Positions 7,210-14,901 of a stretch of DNA of 17,745 nucleotides are shown one piece after another. Under the pieces are notes generated by a model. That model did no database searches. It was not told where the DNA came from and was given only the letters and a program-made list of their open reading frames with translations. Within the stretch, counting starts at the first letter, position 1; each line of letters starts with the position of its first letter. The stretch is from Candidatus Zhuqueibacterota bacterium (GTDB taxonomy: Bacteria > Zhuqueibacterota > Zhuqueibacteria > Oceanimicrobiales > Oceanimicrobiaceae). The position numbers and the translations under genes were made by a program. The stretch is from positions 1-17,745 of the forward strand of contig JAABYK010000406.1 in NCBI GenBank assembly GCA_011775825.1. The letters are read 5' to 3'.

Positions 7210-8379
7210 ATGTCAAGAGCCATCTTACATCTCGATATGGACGCATTTTTTGCGGCCGTCGAACAACTGGATCACAGCGAATATCGCGGAAAACCCGTCA
7301 TTGTAGGTGCGGATCCGAAAGACGGGAGAGGAAGGGGTGTGGTTGCCACCGCAAGTTACGAGGCGCGGAAATACGGGATTCACTCTGCCATGCCCATCTC
7401 ACAAGCTTACAAGCGCTGTCCGCACGGCATTTATTTGCGCGGAAGGTACAAACGCTATTCGGAAATCTCGCAGCAAGTCATCAAAATTTTGCAAGACTTC
7501 ACGCCGGTCATCGAAAAAATCAGCATCGATGAGGCCTTTCTCGATGTGACGGGGTGCATGAAACTGTTTGGCAGTCCCGAGGAGATCGCAAAGAACATCA
7601 AGCAGCGAATCCGGCAGGAGTTGCACCTGACCGCTTCCATAGGTATCGCCCCAAACAAATTTCTGGCCAAGATCGCTTCTGACCTGCAAAAGCCCGATGG
7701 GTTGGTGATAGTTAATCCGGGAGAAGAGAAATCCTTCCTAAAAGATTTACCCATTTCCAAACTTTGGGGAGTCGGCAAAAAAACAGAGATGGGTTTGCGG
7801 AAGATGGGGATTTCCACCATCGGTCAAATCGCCGAAGTCCCGGAGCAAGATCTGAACAAGAGATTTGGGAAATTGGGAAATGCGTTGTGGAGGTTGGCCA
7901 ACGGCATCGATGAGCGCCCCGTCGTAACCCATGCGCCGCAAAAGTCCATCAGCCAGGAAACCACATTCGAGGAAGATACCGACGACGAAGAGCTGATTGA
8001 GCGAACCTTGTTCCGATTGGCAGATGATTTGTCGCGATTGATGCGAAATCATCACCTGAAGGGCCGGACCTTGACGCTCAAAATCCGTCTGGAAGATTTC
8101 TCGACGTATACCAGAAGCCGGACGCTTTCCGACTTTGTGGATTCTCCACAAGTCATCAAGACCGTTGCCATTGATCTGTACCGGAATTTCGATAAGAAAA
8201 CGCTGAGGGTGCGGTTGCTGGGAATCGGGCTGTCTCAGTTAAACTCTGTTGCCGGCGAACAATTAGGGTTGTTCGATCAAGAGGCGCCGTTGGATGACAG
8301 GCTCACCAAATTGTTAGATTCTTTGAAGGACAAATTTGGCGAAAGCGTGGTCACACGAGCAACTCTGCTTTCCCGCTGA
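7210..8379 (+). CDS. dinB: DNA polymerase IV (Y-family translesion polymerase)
   Basis: This 389-residue protein has the full length of DinB and copies past damaged bases with low fidelity. Catalytic acids are D9 and D11 in LDMDAFFAAVEQ and D107-E108 in SIDEAFLDVTG. F14 occupies the steric-gate position that excludes ribonucleotides. SIGIAPNKFLAKIASDLQKP (143-162) and the helix-hairpin-helix segment WGVGKKTEMGLRKMGI (thumb) follow, then a little-finger domain. A beta-clamp-binding motif QLGLF is at 351-355, and unlike in E. coli it is followed by about 34 more residues. ATG 7210 aligns with the family start but has no visible Shine-Dalgarno site. A TATATT at 7194-7199 is too close for a normal leader, so it may be leaderless. 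No LexA-type box was recognised. Confidence 0.96.
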   Translation: MSRAILHLDMDAFFAAVEQLDHSEYRGKPVIVGADPKDGRGRGVVATASYEARKYGIHSAMPISQAYKRCPHGIYLRGRYKRYSEISQQVIKILQDFTPVIEKISIDEAFLDVTGCMKLFGSPEEIAKNIKQRIRQELHLTASIGIAPNKFLAKIASDLQKPDGLVIVNPGEEKSFLKDLPISKLWGVGKKTEMGLRKMGISTIGQIAEVPEQDLNKRFGKLGNALWRLANGIDERPVVTHAPQKSISQETTFEEDTDDEELIERTLFRLADDLSRLMRNHHLKGRTLTLKIRLEDFSTYTRSRTLSDFVDSPQVIKTVAIDLYRNFDKKTLRVRLLGIGLSQLNSVAGEQLGLFDQEAPLDDRLTKLLDSLKDKFGESVVTRATLLSR

Positions 8380-8433
8380 TTCTTTACAAGTCATTTGTCA
8401 CTCAACATCCTGACAATATTTTCTCGTCTGGCA

Positions 8434-8481
8434 TTGAAACAAAATACACGTATATCACGATGGTGATCTCCATCGTTTCAA
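8434..8481. repeat. Nested hairpin downstream of dinB
   Basis: TTGAAAC (8434-8440) and GTTTCAA (8475-8481) are perfect inverted repeats. They enclose a second perfect stem ACGATGG (8457-8463)/CCATCGT (8470-8476) with the loop TGATCT; the outer and inner right arms overlap by two bases, so they are alternatives. There is no U-run after it, so it is not a clear intrinsic terminator. It could be an operator or leader structure of the following export-gene remnant. Confidence 0.4.
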
Positions 8482-8612
8482 AATATTAATATTTATTAAC
8501 GTTGTAAGTTTTTGTTATTATTTGAAATGATAAGTATTCCCGCCCTCGTCATTCTGTGGTATCGGTCTTGCATTCAATGCGGGAAGAGGAAATAAATGCA
8601 TGAGGAGCGACG

Positions 8613-9214
8613 ATGTTGAAAAACTTTTTCTCGTTAGTTAGTACATTGCTCTTAACTGCTTGTTCTGCCCATTAAAGGTTGCGTCGACGAATAGCGAAGA
8701 CTCGGCCGAGGACAAAGTGCGTGTGGGTGATATCATAGAAATAACATTCGAAACTTCCTCCGAATTTAATCAAACATCATGGTCCAATCGGATGGCACAA
8801 TTAGTTTGCCCATTCTTGGGGAATTGCAGGTGGTTGATTTACCTAAAGTTCCCTTGAGAAAATGGTGCTTCAAAAGTACCAGGAAGTCTTCCCAGGAGCT
8901 GTGATCAATCTTCAGGTCCATGAACGAACTTAAACGTCTACATCGGCGGTGAGATTCAGAAGCCCGGCATCATAAAATTTAAGGGAGATCTAACCCTTGT
9001 TCAGGGTATTTTGCTCGCAGGCGGGTTAAAAGATCGGTCTACCGAGTATGAAGCGGTTATCTTCCGAGATCGTGGTGATGAAGGGGTGAAAATGTTTCGG
9101 ATCCGGATCAGGAAAAACGATACTGAGAATAGAGACTTCAAACTCGCGCCAAACGACGTCGTCTTTGTCCTCAAGCCCTTGTCAGACAAGGAAAAGGAGG
9201 GAAAGCTAATCTAA
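8613..9214 (+). pseudogene. Wza-like polysaccharide export lipoprotein gene, broken by four frame shifts
   Basis: Pieces of one export protein (Poly_export plus SLBB domain) can be read in changing frames. Frame one from ATG 8613 gives a lipoprotein signal ending LLLTACSAH and a stop at 8673-8675. The next frame gives KVRVGDIIEITFETSSEFNQ (from about 8717). The next gives MVQSDGTISLPILGELQ (from 8779). The next gives EKMVLQKYQEVFPGAVINLQ (from 8856) and a stop at 8931-8933. The last gives NVYIGGEIQKPGIIKF and LAGGLKDRS, ending at 9212-9214. Every shift is in the same direction, each equal to loss of one base. The Shine-Dalgarno GAGGAG (8602-8607), start and lipobox survive. An intact protein would have secreted capsule or exopolysaccharide through the outer membrane. 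The total of about 200 residues is short for Wza but usual for single-SLBB exporters. Confidence 0.85.
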
Positions 9215-9437
9215 CGTTCTTACTTTTTGGATTCGATAATCTACATACATATGTCTTCTCTCGTTGCTTGAATCATCCGATTTGCGCCATGAATCATTTT
9301 ACAACAGTTTTGTTTTAAAAAGGGTTCGATTCTCCGTTCGGCTGTTGCCTCTCTGAAGCACTTCACATTTTTGAAATTTCTTACCACTCAACGAAATCAT
9401 CCTAATAATCCGATCCTAACCGTGTAGTTAAATTTTC

Positions 9438-9466
9438 TTGACTTGAAGTTACGAGTTTTATATATT
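9438..9466 (+). promoter_or_regulatory. Sigma-70-like promoter before the glycosyltransferase gene
   Basis: TTGACT (9438-9443) and TATATT (9461-9466) are separated by exactly 17 bases, with AT-rich flanks. Transcription would begin near 9473, leaving a long leader to the start codon at 9618. Confidence 0.5.
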
Positions 9467-9536
9467 TAGCTCGTTTTGCTTGAGTCCCGCCATGGTCTAA
9501 TTCCGACGTAACAGCTAGTTGAAACATTTTGATGGA

Positions 9537-9556
9537 ACACAATTGTTTGATTGTGT
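9537..9556 (+). promoter_or_regulatory. Hairpin in the glycosyltransferase mRNA leader
   Basis: ACACAAT (9537-9543) pairs perfectly with ATTGTGT (9550-9556) around a 6-base loop, 61 bases before the start codon. It may be an operator palindrome or an mRNA structure; no known riboswitch is recognisable. Confidence 0.3.
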
Positions 9557-9617
9557 GTTGAAATATCTTAATTATACGGTGATCAACAAAAATGTAAGGA
9601 GGAGCAACCGGCTTTAA

Positions 9618-11075
9618 ATGTCTGGATTTGAATTCTCATTAGTTTTGGTTTATGCAGTTATCATTGCTATTTTAGCGCTTTTTGGTTTACATAAGTACTA
9701 CCTGCTGTTCTTGTATTTGAAGTACAAGAATCGTCCAAGATTCAAACCAGGTAAATTCGATTCTTTGCCAAAAGTGACGGTTCAATTGCCCATTTATAAC
9801 GAGAAGTACGTGATGGAGCGGCTTTTGAAGGCGGTCTGTTTGTTGGACTACCCAAAAGCTCTGCTTGAAGTGCAGGTCTTGGATGATTCCACTGACGAAA
9901 CACAGGCTGTGGCGAGAAAGTGGGTTGATTTTTTCAGACGGCAAGGTTTTGATATCAAGTATCTTCGCAGGACGAATCGGGAAGGTTTTAAGGCGGGTGC
10001 TCTCGAGGCAGGGCTTAAAAAAGCTGAGGGAGAATTTATCGCAATCTTTGATGCTGATTTCGTGCCCAAACCCGATTTTCTGATAAAGAGCATTCCTTAT
10101 TTTGCAAACAAAGAAGTTGGGATGGTGCAAGCTCGTTGGGGCCATATTAATCAAAATTATTCACTCTTGACCCAACTGCAATCAGTTTTTTTGGATGGTC
10201 ACTTTGTGATAGAACATACCGCTCGAAATCGTTCCGGTCGGTTTTTTAATTTCAACGGAACGGCTGGTATCTGGAGAAAAAAGGCCATTGAGTCGGCTGG
10301 TGGCTGGCAACATGATACATTGACGGAGGATCTGGATTTGAGCTATCGCGCGCAGATTGCGGGTTGGCAATTTGCATATCTACCCGATGTCGTCGCCCCT
10401 TCGGAGCTTCCGGTTGAAATGAACGCTTACAAATCTCAGCAGCATCGCTGGGCCAAAGGCTCAATCCAAACGGCTAAGAAGCTGCTGCCCAAGATTATCA
10501 AAAGCGATCTGCCACTCAAAGTGAAATGGGAGGCAGTGGTTCACCTGGTGAGCAATTTTAGTTATCTGTTGATGACGGTACCCTCTGTTTTGATTTTTCC
10601 AGTCTCGATTATTTTGTTTAATATAAGGTTACATAATTTTATCTTTATCTACTTACTTCTATTTTTTTCAGCAACGATTTCCATTTTCGTTTTTTACTTG
10701 GTTTGTCAGAGGGAAGTCTATTCAAATTGGCGACAACGTCTGAGGTACATTCCTGGCATATTTGCGCTTGCCATCGGTCTCTCTGTTAACAACAGCAAGG
10801 CGGTCCTCGAGGCCCTCATCAACCACAAGACAGAATTCAAGCGCACTCCAAAGTTTAAAATCGAGTCCAAGGGAGACGGTTGGCGCAACAAGATTTATGT
10901 AGCCGAGAAGAACTTTCTACCATTTCTTGAGCTCATTTTAGGCATCTATTTCACGTTCAGCGTGTATTTTGCCTTAAAACATCAAGTTTACATGTCGATA
11001 CCGTTTTTCGTTCTTTTCCAATTCGGGTTTTTATATATCTCGATTATTTCGTTTTTTCAATTTCACAAAGGGTGA
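9618..11075 (+). CDS. Processive family 2 glycosyltransferase (cellulose/mannan synthase-like), membrane-bound
   Basis: This 485-residue inner-membrane enzyme has all four motifs of processive GT2 beta-glycan synthases: D89-D90 in VLDDSTDET, D145-A-D147 in IFDADFVP, the general base in T236-E237-D238, and Q274-Q-H-R-W278. One transmembrane helix precedes the catalytic domain (about 7-27) and about four or five follow it (about 310-335, 338-364, 378-395, 433-455, 460-480). The size and the segment NNSKAVLEALINHKTEFKR resemble CslA/mannan-synthase-like bacterial proteins, which have no PilZ domain. With GDP-mannose synthase encoded downstream, mannose or another hexose is a plausible donor sugar, but the motifs do not fix it. 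The ATG is 13 bases from AAGGAGGAG, a long spacing. It follows the broken export gene, so it is probably a remaining exopolysaccharide gene. Confidence 0.9.
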   Translation: MSGFEFSLVLVYAVIIAILALFGLHKYYLLFLYLKYKNRPRFKPGKFDSLPKVTVQLPIYNEKYVMERLLKAVCLLDYPKALLEVQVLDDSTDETQAVARKWVDFFRRQGFDIKYLRRTNREGFKAGALEAGLKKAEGEFIAIFDADFVPKPDFLIKSIPYFANKEVGMVQARWGHINQNYSLLTQLQSVFLDGHFVIEHTARNRSGRFFNFNGTAGIWRKKAIESAGGWQHDTLTEDLDLSYRAQIAGWQFAYLPDVVAPSELPVEMNAYKSQQHRWAKGSIQTAKKLLPKIIKSDLPLKVKWEAVVHLVSNFSYLLMTVPSVLIFPVSIILFNIRLHNFIFIYLLLFFSATISIFVFYLVCQREVYSNWRQRLRYIPGIFALAIGLSVNNSKAVLEALINHKTEFKRTPKFKIESKGDGWRNKIYVAEKNFLPFLELILGIYFTFSVYFALKHQVYMSIPFFVLFQFGFLYISIISFFQFHKG

Positions 11076-11128
11076 CATACGTTATCGAATACTTTATGCG
11101 AAAAATTTGTAACCTAAAACTGTAACTT

Positions 11129-11170
11129 AAAAACCCTTGATATTTTGACAAAAGGTTTTTATCTTTTTTT
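11129..11170 (+). terminator. Intrinsic terminator after the glycosyltransferase gene
   Basis: AAAAACC (11129-11135) pairs with GGTTTTT (11154-11160), and inner CTT/AAA-type contacts are possible. ATC and a seven-T run (11164-11170) follow. The stem is AT-rich, so efficiency may be moderate. Confidence 0.5.
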
Positions 11171-11173
11171 ATT
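11145..11173 (+). promoter_or_regulatory. Candidate thioredoxin promoter overlapping the upstream terminator
   Basis: A perfect TTGACA (11145-11150) lies 17 bases before TTTATT (11168-11173), which matches the -10 consensus at 4 of 6 positions. The elements fall inside the loop and T-run of the glycosyltransferase terminator, about 47 bp before the trxA start. Confidence 0.4.
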
Positions 11174-11219
11174 CAGAATGTCCGAGAAATAGATTCGTAA
11201 ATGACAAGGAGACTTAAAC

Positions 11220-11546
11220 ATGGCGAAACCCATTGAATTGACGGATGACAACTTTGAGTCTGAGGTGCTTTCATCAGACGTACCGGTGTTGGTGGATTTT
11301 TGGGCGGAGTGGTGTGGACCGTGTAAAATGGTCGCACCTTCGGTAGCCGAATTAGCTGATGAATATGAAGGCAAAGCAAAGGTCGGAAAGTTAGATGTTG
11401 ATAGCAATCAGAACGTCGCAGCCAAATATGGCATCAGAAGCATCCCCTCTCTTTTAATTTTTAAGGGCGGAGAGGTTGTAGACCAAATTATCGGGGCGGT
11501 TCCCAAAAATCAAATCCAATCCAAATTGGAAACGGCTCTATCCTAA
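11220..11546 (+). CDS. trxA: Thioredoxin
   Basis: This 108-residue protein has exactly the length of classical thioredoxin, a cytoplasmic protein disulfide reductase recharged by thioredoxin reductase. The active site is W31-C32-G-P-C35 in DFWAEWCGPCKMVAP, the cis-proline is P76 in IRSIPSLLIF, and the buried Asp is in VDFWAE. There is no signal peptide, so it works in the cytoplasm. AAGGAG about 9 bases before ATG 11220 supports the start. It appears to be a single-gene transcription unit, with its own candidate promoter and a clear terminator 30 bp after the stop. Confidence 0.97.
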   Translation: MAKPIELTDDNFESEVLSSDVPVLVDFWAEWCGPCKMVAPSVAELADEYEGKAKVGKLDVDSNQNVAAKYGIRSIPSLLIFKGGEVVDQIIGAVPKNQIQSKLETALS

Positions 11547-11576
11547 CTTAAATGACACTACGATTGACAGTTTTTT

Positions 11577-11612
11577 AAGGCACTTGATTTTGTTCGGGTG
11601 CCTTATTTTTTT
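11577..11612 (+). terminator. Intrinsic terminator of trxA
   Basis: AAGGCAC (11577-11583) pairs perfectly with GTGCCTT (11598-11604) around a 14-base loop, followed by A and seven Ts (11606-11612). The right arm contains the GTG that could be mistaken for a start codon of the next gene. Confidence 0.75.
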
Positions 11613-11630
11613 CTACAGCCATCCCTCAAA

Positions 11631-12839
11631 ATGAATTTTGATCTTGTAATTGCCGGTGCGGGACCGGCGGGTCTTTCGGCAGCCTGTGCTGCTGCAAAAA
11701 CCGGCGTTCGAGTCGCAGTCATTGAAAAAAGTAAAGAAATAGGCTATCCGATTCACACAAGCGGTGGGAGTTGGATCGACGAGTTAAGAAAGCTGCATGT
11801 TCCCGAAGCTTTCATGCATCCCATTCGCGAGGGGGTTTTCATTTCTCCAAACAGGAAAGTCACATTCAAATATGTTGAGCCTCCAAGCTGTATTCTCGAT
11901 GTGCGGGGACTTTATCAATATCTTGCCGAATTAGCGTCGGCCGCAGGCGCTGAGATTTTTGTGAACACCACCGTTCTGAATCCCGTTTTTGAAGAGGACC
12001 GAATTGCTGGCCTGCAGGCTCGACGCTTAGGGCATACATTGCGTGTCCAGGCTCCCCTTGTCATTGATGCAACAGGCTGTGCAGGTATGATCGCACGAAG
12101 ACTGGGCTTAAGCAAGGGCTTCCGACGACTCGGCGTTGGTGCAGAGTACGATTTATTTGCACCTCATTGGCCCGAAGATCGGGTGGCGTTTCTTTTCGGA
12201 AGTCTATATGCGCCGTCGGGATATGGGTGGGTTTTTCCACATGGACATCAGCGCGTGCGTTTAGGTGTCGGAGTTATTCATCCGGATACATCTGAGGACC
12301 CGCAAATGCTCCTGGAGAAGATCCTGTCGAAGGCCGATATTTTCAATGGCGCACTCTCGAAAGTCAGTCGGATTGAATATCACAGAGGTATTATCCCAAG
12401 CGAAACCTTTCTCCAGAGAACCGTCTCTGATGGAGTTATGGTTGTCGGGGATGCCGGCGGCCTCGTTTCGACGCTGCTGGGTGAGGGAATTCGTTTTGCC
12501 ATCGATATTGGCCGAATGGCCGGTGGGGTCGCCGCAGAAGCCATTTCCAGGAAACGTTTTGATGAAGACTTCCTGCGTAAGTTCGAAAGGGTGTGGAAAA
12601 AAAAGTACAAACAAGTATTCAAAGCAGGGGAGTACATCAATCATCGGATCGCCCGATACAGGGATGAACAGTGGGACCATCGTTTGGAGACCTTATCCAA
12701 ACTTCCGCCCGAACTGCTTCCCGTCATTTTAAAAGGTGAGTTTACACGTAAGAACGTGATGAAAATTCTCAGGGCGAATCCGGTATTTTTGAGAAAAGCC
12801 GCGCTTTCGGCGTTTAAATCTAAAATTAAATTTACTTGA
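11631..12839 (+). CDS. FAD-dependent oxidoreductase, geranylgeranyl reductase family
   Basis: This 402-residue flavoprotein belongs to the geranylgeranyl reductase/p-hydroxybenzoate hydroxylase-like group. The Rossmann FAD motif is at the extreme N-terminus (VIAGAGPAGLSAACAA, G9-x-G11-x-x-G14), followed by an Asp/Glu-type ribose contact (VIEKSKEIG). GYGWVFPHG matches the substrate-pocket W-x-F-P motif of this family. VVGDAGGLVSTLLGEGIRFA is the second FAD-binding block. Members reduce isoprenoid double bonds of lipids, quinones or chlorophyll precursors; the substrate here is not evident. ATG 11631 is chosen because the longer GTG start at 11598 lies inside the trxA terminator and the Rossmann strand begins at once after this Met. 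No strong ribosome site is seen. It is probably soluble or peripheral and has no evident operon partner. Confidence 0.85.
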   Translation: MNFDLVIAGAGPAGLSAACAAAKTGVRVAVIEKSKEIGYPIHTSGGSWIDELRKLHVPEAFMHPIREGVFISPNRKVTFKYVEPPSCILDVRGLYQYLAELASAAGAEIFVNTTVLNPVFEEDRIAGLQARRLGHTLRVQAPLVIDATGCAGMIARRLGLSKGFRRLGVGAEYDLFAPHWPEDRVAFLFGSLYAPSGYGWVFPHGHQRVRLGVGVIHPDTSEDPQMLLEKILSKADIFNGALSKVSRIEYHRGIIPSETFLQRTVSDGVMVVGDAGGLVSTLLGEGIRFAIDIGRMAGGVAAEAISRKRFDEDFLRKFERVWKKKYKQVFKAGEYINHRIARYRDEQWDHRLETLSKLPPELLPVILKGEFTRKNVMKILRANPVFLRKAALSAFKSKIKFT

Positions 12840-13041
12840 TTTTGGCTGGATCATTTAATAACTTTTCGATAGAAGAAATCGACATAAGACTTTGAAGCTT
12901 AGAAGAACCAAAAGCAATTTGCTGTATTTTTTGATTGTGCCGTTGTGTGAAATGACTCTTGGCGGGTCAGATCGACAATGGCATTTTTTTTGGAAGTTTC
13001 ATCAAAATTGTCTTGATATTTGCTGTCTGGAGGTATGATAA

Positions 13042-14112
13042 ATGTTCGCCCTAATTATGGCAGGCGGTGCCGGCAAAAGGTTTTGGCCAAAAAGTCGCGA
13101 AAAGCACCCGAAGCAGCTTCTCAACATTCTGGGGGAGAAGACATTAATTCAAAATACGGTCGATCGATTAAGTCCGCTTTTCTCCATGGATCAGATTTTC
13201 GTAATTTCAAATGAAAAGCAGAAGGATGAAGTAAGAAGGCAGTTGCCCTCTTTGCCAGAAAAAAATCTAATTGTGGAGCCTAAAGGCAAAAACACGGCTC
13301 CGTGCATCGGCCTATCTGCGCTACTTTTGGAGAAAATTGATCCAGAAGCGGTTATGATTGTGCTGCCTGCCGACCATCTAATCCAGAACGATGAGCGGTT
13401 CATCAATGCGCTGAGGGTCGGCGCAAGAGTTGCGCGTGAAAAGGATTCAATGGTGACCCTGGGTATTGAGCCGACCTATCCGTCTACTGGTTATGGGTAC
13501 ATCCAATTCAACGAACAATTGGAAGTTATTGATGATGTGACCCTTCTCAAAGTGAAAACGTTTGCGGAAAAGCCCAATCTGGCCACAGCTGGAAGATTTA
13601 TTAGCAGCGGCGATTTCCTTTGGAACAGCGGCATTTTTATTTGGAAATGCAAGCGCATACTCCGTGAGCTTGAAGAACACTTGCCGCACTTGTATGATGG
13701 TCTTATGGAAATTAAAGAAGTGTTGGGAACACCGGAAGAAGAGGAGACCATTAGACGGGTTTACTGCCAAATCAAAAGCATCTCCGTTGACTATGGCGTG
13801 ATGGAACACGCGGAAGATGTGGTTGTCATAAAAGGAAAATTCGGTTGGAACGATCTCGGGAGTTGGGATGAAGTCTACAATATATTGGAGAAAGACGAAG
13901 ACGACAATGTTTTAGTAGGAGAGCATATCATTAAAGACAGCAGGAACTGTTATGTAGAGGCCCCCGGCAAATGTGTTGCTTTGATGGGAGTAAATGACTT
14001 AATCGTTGTGGATACGGGTGATGTTTTGTTAATTTGCCCACGGGAACGCGCTCAGGACGTGAAGGAATTAGCGGACGTCGCCAAAAGAAGAAAGCTCGAT
14101 CAATACATTTAG
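13042..14112 (+). CDS. manC: Mannose-1-phosphate guanylyltransferase
   Basis: This 356-residue protein makes GDP-mannose from mannose-1-phosphate and GTP, the donor for mannosylated polysaccharides and a precursor of GDP-fucose. The nucleotide-binding signature is complete: IMAGGAGKRFWPKSREKHPK with Q25 (residues 5-25). The sugar-phosphate motif VKTFAEKPN is present, as are GDFLWNSGIFIWK and KFGWNDLGSW. It has only the pyrophosphorylase part with a short left-handed helix end. The C-terminal phosphomannose isomerase domain of bifunctional ManC/AlgA (about 470 residues) is absent, so an isomerase must be encoded elsewhere. GGAGG lies 8 bases before ATG 13042. It heads a tight run with the unknown 86-residue gene (26 bp gap), the PTS IIA gene and the zinc-ribbon gene, and may feed the nearby glycosyltransferase. 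Confidence 0.95.
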   Translation: MFALIMAGGAGKRFWPKSREKHPKQLLNILGEKTLIQNTVDRLSPLFSMDQIFVISNEKQKDEVRRQLPSLPEKNLIVEPKGKNTAPCIGLSALLLEKIDPEAVMIVLPADHLIQNDERFINALRVGARVAREKDSMVTLGIEPTYPSTGYGYIQFNEQLEVIDDVTLLKVKTFAEKPNLATAGRFISSGDFLWNSGIFIWKCKRILRELEEHLPHLYDGLMEIKEVLGTPEEEETIRRVYCQIKSISVDYGVMEHAEDVVVIKGKFGWNDLGSWDEVYNILEKDEDDNVLVGEHIIKDSRNCYVEAPGKCVALMGVNDLIVVDTGDVLLICPRERAQDVKELADVAKRRKLDQYI

Positions 14113-14138
14113 TCAAACTCAACATCTAAGTCACTCAC

Positions 14139-14399
14139 ATGAATGATGAAGATATTTTAATAAACCTGGAAAAGTTACTCAATAACCTTGGTATTGAGGT
14201 ACGTTACGAAAACGGCGATTTTTTTGGCGGCTTGTATCGCTACCATGGAAAAAGTCAAGTCATTATTAATAAGGCTTTAAACGCAAAGAAAAAGATACAG
14301 ATTATCGCCAATGAATTAAGAGTGAACGTAGATTTGGATAGTTTGTACATTGTTCCTGCTTTGAGAGAGGTTATTGAAAATGCAGATAGTTTGGACTAA
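14139..14399 (+). CDS. Hypothetical protein between manC and a PTS IIA gene
   Basis: I do not recognise a family for this 86-residue protein. It is mixed in charge, without signal peptide or membrane segment. The first half has an alpha start (ILINLEKLLNNLGIEVRY) followed by a Gly/aromatic turn GDFFGGLYRYHGKSQV. The second half looks helical (LNAKKKIQIIANELR and PALREVIENADSLD), so a small alpha/beta cytoplasmic fold is likely. Start ATG 14139 has no clear Shine-Dalgarno site. It lies 26 bp after manC and 37 bp before the IIA start, on the same strand, so co-transcription and a link to sugar-phosphate regulation are reasonable inferences. Length and composition match real coding sequence, in the same frame throughout. 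Confidence 0.75.
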   Translation: MNDEDILINLEKLLNNLGIEVRYENGDFFGGLYRYHGKSQVIINKALNAKKKIQIIANELRVNVDLDSLYIVPALREVIENADSLD

Positions 14400-14436
14400 C
14401 AAAGATTCAGACCGGAAACTCAAGCAAGGAGAAGGG

Positions 14437-14901
14437 ATGAAACGTGCGGATTTGATACATTATTTCAGCGAAGACCTGTTTATCCCAAACCTGAAATCCA
14501 AGACCAAAGAAGACACTTTTGCAGAATTTGCAAATCGTTTCGTCAAAAGTAAAATAATTCGGAAAAAGAACCTCGTTTTAGAGTTGTTAAAAAAGCGTGA
14601 GACTTTGGGCAGCACAGGAATCGGTAAAGGTGTTGCCATTCCGCACGGACGAACAACTGCTGTGCTTGAGGTTAAAATAGCCTTCGGAAAATCCGGGGAG
14701 GGCATGGATTTCGAGGCAGTGGACAAAAAGCCTGTACACTTGATTTTTATGGTGATGGCCCCTCCTCATGACGAAAACAATCGCTACTTGCCAATTTTAG
14801 GAAAACTCGTTGAATTACTCAGCGACAGCAAGTTTCGAAAACAATTGTTGAAAGTTGAGAGGTATGATGAATTCGTTGAAGTCTTTAAAGGGGGCAAGTA
14901 A
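14437..14901 (+). CDS. PTS IIA domain protein (nitrogen/fructose type), orphan
   Basis: This 154-residue protein is a stand-alone EIIA of the PtsN/fructose-mannitol class. The phosphorylatable histidine is H70 in STGIGKGVAIPHGR, followed by the usual late motifs VHLIFMVMAPPHDEN and YLPILGKLVELLSD. The start chosen is ATG 14437, with AAGGAG 5 bases upstream; an in-frame ATG at 14374 would add 21 residues unlike the family and overlap the previous gene. No EI, HPr or IIB/IIC genes are in the window, so it more likely regulates than transports, as PtsN does. Its stop overlaps the next start region directly: the zinc-ribbon gene begins at the next base. The link to manC suggests a role in tuning carbon or cell-envelope sugar metabolism, which is inference. 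Confidence 0.9.
   Translation: MKRADLIHYFSEDLFIPNLKSKTKEDTFAEFANRFVKSKIIRKKNLVLELLKKRETLGSTGIGKGVAIPHGRTTAVLEVKIAFGKSGEGMDFEAVDKKPVHLIFMVMAPPHDENNRYLPILGKLVELLSDSKFRKQLLKVERYDEFVEVFKGGK

Larger units (their letters stand above)
9215..9617. other. 403-bp AT-rich intergenic region, leader of the glycosyltransferase gene
   Basis: No coding sequence was seen. The region holds a strong promoter candidate (9438-9466), a short perfect hairpin (9537-9556) and the Shine-Dalgarno sequence AAGGAGGAG (9596-9604), leaving a predicted leader of about 145 bases before ATG 9618. The first 220 bases show no recognisable signal. Confidence 0.5.

Noticed and set aside
7152..7532. 126-codon frame overlapping the start of dinB
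   Set aside because: It is in an alternative frame of dinB, Arg/His-rich with no family resemblance.
8660..8857. Separate 65-codon gene
   Set aside because: Its first half is part of the export-protein remnant and its end leaves the family frame; it is a segment of the pseudogene.
9011..9214. Separate 67-codon gene
   Set aside because: It is the C-terminal SLBB part of the same export gene, and the homology begins upstream at 8933 without a start codon.
11598..11630. GTG start giving a longer flavoprotein
   Set aside because: The extra 11 codons lie in the right arm and T-run of the trxA terminator, and the Rossmann motif begins directly after ATG 11631.
12912..12932. Terminator after the flavoprotein gene (AGCA/TGCT followed by Ts)
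   Set aside because: The stem is only 4 bp with a 3-base loop, too weak to call.
14374..14436. Upstream ATG for the PTS IIA gene
   Set aside because: The added 21 residues do not fit the family, overlap the preceding gene, and lack the ribosome site found before 14437.
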